This document shows positions 5,112 to 7,187 of a DNA stretch of 7,187 bases, piece by piece; the stretch's first letter is position 1; each line of letters opens with the position of its first letter. A program made the translations under genes and the position numbers. Origin of the DNA: Candidatus Gallibacteroides avistercoris (GTDB lineage Bacteria; Bacteroidota; Bacteroidia; Bacteroidales; CHK158-818). The stretch lies in contig DVNA01000202.1 in assembly GCA_018714665.1 (NCBI GenBank), positions 1 through 7,187 on the forward strand. The letters run 5' to 3'. The notes under the pieces are model-generated. The model made no database searches and had not been told where the DNA came from. It saw only the letters and a list, made by a program, of their open reading frames with translations.

Positions 5112-6179
5112 TTAGTGTTGTCTTTCAAATTCTTGCATCACGGCGATCAACGCTTCTACGCTTGATTTAGGCATGGCATTGTAAATGGAAGCACGGAATC
5201 CGCCAACTGAACGGTGTCCCTTGATGCCAACCATACCTCTTTCGGTAGCAAATTTCACAAAGTCGGCTTCCAATTCCTTGTACTCGTCTTTCATCACAAA
5301 ACATACGTTCATAACAGAACGGTCTTCTGGTTTTGCTGTTCCTACGAACAATTTATTTCTGTCTATTTCGTCATACAGGATAGCCGCTTTTTCCAGGTTC
5401 ATCTTTTCTATCACCTTGATTCCGCCTAATTGTTTATAATATTTGAGCGTCTGCAAGGCTGCATAAACCGGTAATACGGGAGGGGTATTAAACATGGACT
5501 CTTTTTTAATGTGCGTAGCATAGTTCAACATGGTCGGGATAGGGCGATCAACTTTCCCCAAAGCATCTTCACGAACAATAGCGACGGTAACCCCTGCGGG
5601 TGCCAGATTTTTCTGTGCACCGGCATATATGACTGCATATTTGGAGACATCTACCGGACGAGAGAATATATCTGACGACATATCGGCTACCAAAGGAACT
5701 TTTACATCGGGGTCAAAACGCATTTCCGTACCGAATATCGTATTGTTCGAGGTGAAATGAAAATAATCGACATCTTCGGGAACGGTATAATTCTTGGGAA
5801 TATAGCTGAAATTGGCATCTTTTGAAGAGGCAACCACTTCTACTTCTCCAAACAATTTAGCCTCTTTGATGGCTTTTTCTGCCCACGTACCGGTTTCAAG
5901 GTAAGCGGCTTTGGTTTTCAATATATTGTAAGGCACCATGCAGAATTGCATACTGGCCCCTCCTCCGACAAATATCACATCATAACCTTGCGGAACATCC
6001 AAAAGCTCTTTAACCAAAGCACGAGCTTCGTCCATCACGGCCACAAATTCTTTACTTCTGTGCGAAACTTCCAATAAGGATAATCCCGTTCCGGCAAAAT
6101 CAAGAACGGCATCGGCTGTATTTTTAATGGTGTATTCACTCAAAATAGAGGGACCTGCATAAAAATTGTGCTTCTTCAT
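5112..6179 (-). CDS. serC: Phosphoserine aminotransferase
   Basis: The product is 355 residues, close to the family norm of about 360. It is a PLP-dependent class V aminotransferase that converts 3-phosphohydroxypyruvate plus glutamate to O-phosphoserine plus 2-oxoglutarate, and in many bacteria also serves pyridoxal phosphate synthesis. The N-terminus has NFYAGPS (5-11) and EVSHRS (37-42, with R41). The PLP phosphate-binding part has GGGASMQF (72-79), followed by W99 and D167. The Schiff-base lysine is K190 in YAGAQKNLAPAG (185-196). Near the C-terminus, GHRSVGGFRASIYNAMP (321-337) holds the substrate phosphate contacts H322, R323 and R329. The first ATG gives the standard N-terminus. The gene has a promoter match about 60 bases upstream and a strong terminator behind it. 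serA follows 125 bases later and supplies its substrate. Confidence 0.97.
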   Translation of the reverse strand: MKKHNFYAGPSILSEYTIKNTADAVLDFAGTGLSLLEVSHRSKEFVAVMDEARALVKELLDVPQGYDVIFVGGGASMQFCMVPYNILKTKAAYLETGTWAEKAIKEAKLFGEVEVVASSKDANFSYIPKNYTVPEDVDYFHFTSNNTIFGTEMRFDPDVKVPLVADMSSDIFSRPVDVSKYAVIYAGAQKNLAPAGVTVAIVREDALGKVDRPIPTMLNYATHIKKESMFNTPPVLPVYAALQTLKYYKQLGGIKVIEKMNLEKAAILYDEIDRNKLFVGTAKPEDRSVMNVCFVMKDEYKELEADFVKFATERGMVGIKGHRSVGGFRASIYNAMPKSSVEALIAVMQEFERQH

Positions 6180-6238
6180 CTCTGTAAAAATTAAGTCTGT
6201 TATTGTTTTATGGTTTCTTTTTTGGTTAATTGATGAGG

Positions 6239-6269
6239 CGAAGTTAATATTTTTTTTATTTACCGCAAA
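6239..6269 (-). promoter_or_regulatory. Bacteroidota-type promoter of serC
   Basis: The minus strand has TTTG at 6269-6266 and TAACTTCG at 6246-6239 with a 19-base spacer. The -7 box has one mismatch (TTCG for TTTG). The start would be near 6233, giving a leader of about 53 AT-rich bases before the ATG at 6179. The rest of the 188-base gap to rarA holds only AT-rich sequence with a run of eight T on the minus strand. Confidence 0.52.
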
Positions 6270-6367
6270 GTTTTGGCAACAAAATGAGCAAAAACATTCA
6301 TCTTTTTTGTCTATTTGTTACTTAAAACGCTTTAAAAAAAACAATATTCTATTACACAAAGATGCCG

Positions 6368-7187
6368 TTAATAACGCTCAGGCCACAATCTCGAAATATA
6401 TTCTTTCAGTTTTTGCTCGGCTGGCATTGTTTGTGGTTGCCAGAACGATCGCTCTTTCAAATTTTCCGGCATATATTCCTGACGGACAAAATGTCCGGGA
6501 TAGTCATGTGCATATTTGTATTCTTTCCCGTAATCCAACTCTTTCATCAAGGAGGTGGAAGCATTACGCAAATGCAACGGCACAGGAAGGTTACCGGTCC
6601 GACGCACCACATCGAGGGCTCTGTCGATAGCCAAATAGGCAGAATTACTCTTGGGACTGGATGCCAAATAAACGGTAGCTTCGGCCAATACGATGCGTCC
6701 CTCGGGCCATCCGATGTTTTGCAAGGCATCGAAACAAGCATTGGCCATCAACAAGGCATTGGGATTAGCCAGCCCGATATCTTCGGCTGCGGAGATAACC
6801 AACCGACGGGCGATAAACGCGGGATCTTCGCCCGCCTCAACCATACGGGCCAACCAATACAGGGCAGCATCCGGATCGCTGCCACGAATAGATTTGATAA
6901 ACGCCGATATAATGTCGTAATGCATTTCGCCTCCTTTATCGTATGCGGCCGGATTTTCCTGCAACCGGTCTGTTACAGTGCGGTTGTTTATCACGATTGT
7001 CTCCCCATCTTCGGCGTTTACCAACAAATCGAGAATGTTCAGCAGTTTCCGGGCATCGCCTCCCGAAAAACGAAACAGGGCCTCGGTCTGCTGGACATCA
7101 AACACTCGTTGCTTTAATTCGACATCTTCGTGTAACGCCCGGTGCAGCAATTTCAACAAATCATCTTCTCCCAACGGTTTGAGGACA
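6368..7187 (-). CDS. rarA: Replication-associated recombination protein A, C-terminal part (5' end outside window)
   Basis: The frame is open to the window edge, so the start and the ATPase core with its Walker motifs are missing; about 272 residues are visible. RarA/MgsA is an AAA+ ATPase of the clamp-loader family that acts at stalled replication forks with SSB and RecA. The visible part begins in the AAA+ lid (LKPLGEDDLLKLLHRAL) and includes the sensor-2 motif GDARKLLNILDLL, with its Arg near visible residue 46. Then comes the family-specific oligomerisation domain: FIKSIRGSDPDAALYWLARM, AGEDPAFIARRLVISAAEDIGLANP, YLASSPKSNSAYLAI, PVPLHLRNAS and YKYAHDYPGHFVRQEYMP, which match E. coli RarA closely. 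It ends in WPERY, much as the E. coli protein ends in RY. I see no clear stem-loop terminator after it. Identity is secure despite truncation. Confidence 0.95.
   Translation of the reverse strand, partial: VLKPLGEDDLLKLLHRALHEDVELKQRVFDVQQTEALFRFSGGDARKLLNILDLLVNAEDGETIVINNRTVTDRLQENPAAYDKGGEMHYDIISAFIKSIRGSDPDAALYWLARMVEAGEDPAFIARRLVISAAEDIGLANPNALLMANACFDALQNIGWPEGRIVLAEATVYLASSPKSNSAYLAIDRALDVVRRTGNLPVPLHLRNASTSLMKELDYGKEYKYAHDYPGHFVRQEYMPENLKERSFWQPQTMPAEQKLKEYISRLWPERY

Noticed and set aside
6320..6367. Terminator for rarA at the run of eight T
   Set aside because: The T run is present on the minus strand, but no stable stem precedes it.
6362..7117. Plus-strand open frame of 251 codons
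   Set aside because: It is antisense to rarA, whose translation is clearly conserved; the plus-strand product has no recognisable motifs.
1..7187. CRISPR array, tRNA, rRNA, insertion sequence or phage gene
   Set aside because: I found no regularly spaced repeats, tRNA-like folds, transposase motifs or terminal inverted repeats with target duplications.

Overview
The window looks like chromosomal DNA from a Bacteroidota genome, most likely of the order Bacteroidales. Every supported gene lies on the minus strand, so the biological reading order runs from high to low coordinates. Four things point to this lineage. The proline-tRNA ligase is the archaeal/eukaryotic-like type. The D-3-phosphoglycerate dehydrogenase is short, has no ACT domain and carries Lys-Lys where most relatives have the catalytic His. 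Starts mostly lack a Shine-Dalgarno sequence. Four intergenic regions carry matches to the Bacteroidota housekeeping promoter (TTTG near -33, TAnnTTTG near -7).

Layout in transcription order. (1) 7187-6368: C-terminal part of RarA/MgsA, the AAA+ recombination factor, cut by the window edge. (2) 6179-5112: serC, phosphoserine aminotransferase, with its own promoter and a strong intrinsic terminator just after its stop. (3) 4986-4066: serA, D-3-phosphoglycerate dehydrogenase, preceded by a 10-bp-stem inverted repeat and an unusually perfect Shine-Dalgarno sequence, and followed by a strong terminator. (4) 4010-3758: about 250 bases with no recognisable gene. (5) 3694-3374: a very acidic 106-residue protein I cannot name, with a promoter. 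(6) 3270-2626: an OmpA-domain lipoprotein, possibly co-transcribed with the acidic gene. (7) 2509-1031: proS, with a good promoter and terminator. (8) 889-1: a NUDIX hydrolase with a TPR-like C-terminal extension, cut by the window edge.

How the genes relate: SerA oxidises 3-phosphoglycerate to 3-phosphohydroxypyruvate and SerC transaminates that to O-phosphoserine, so the two adjacent genes supply the first two steps of serine synthesis. A terminator sits between them and serA has its own leader, so they may not be a simple operon. The other genes are housekeeping or envelope functions with no clear shared pathway. I see no mobile element, CRISPR array, tRNA or rRNA. The window is mostly an ordinary core region. 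The points most worth a second look are the serA leader, the SerA active-site substitutions, the NUDIX-TPR architecture and the unnamed acidic protein.
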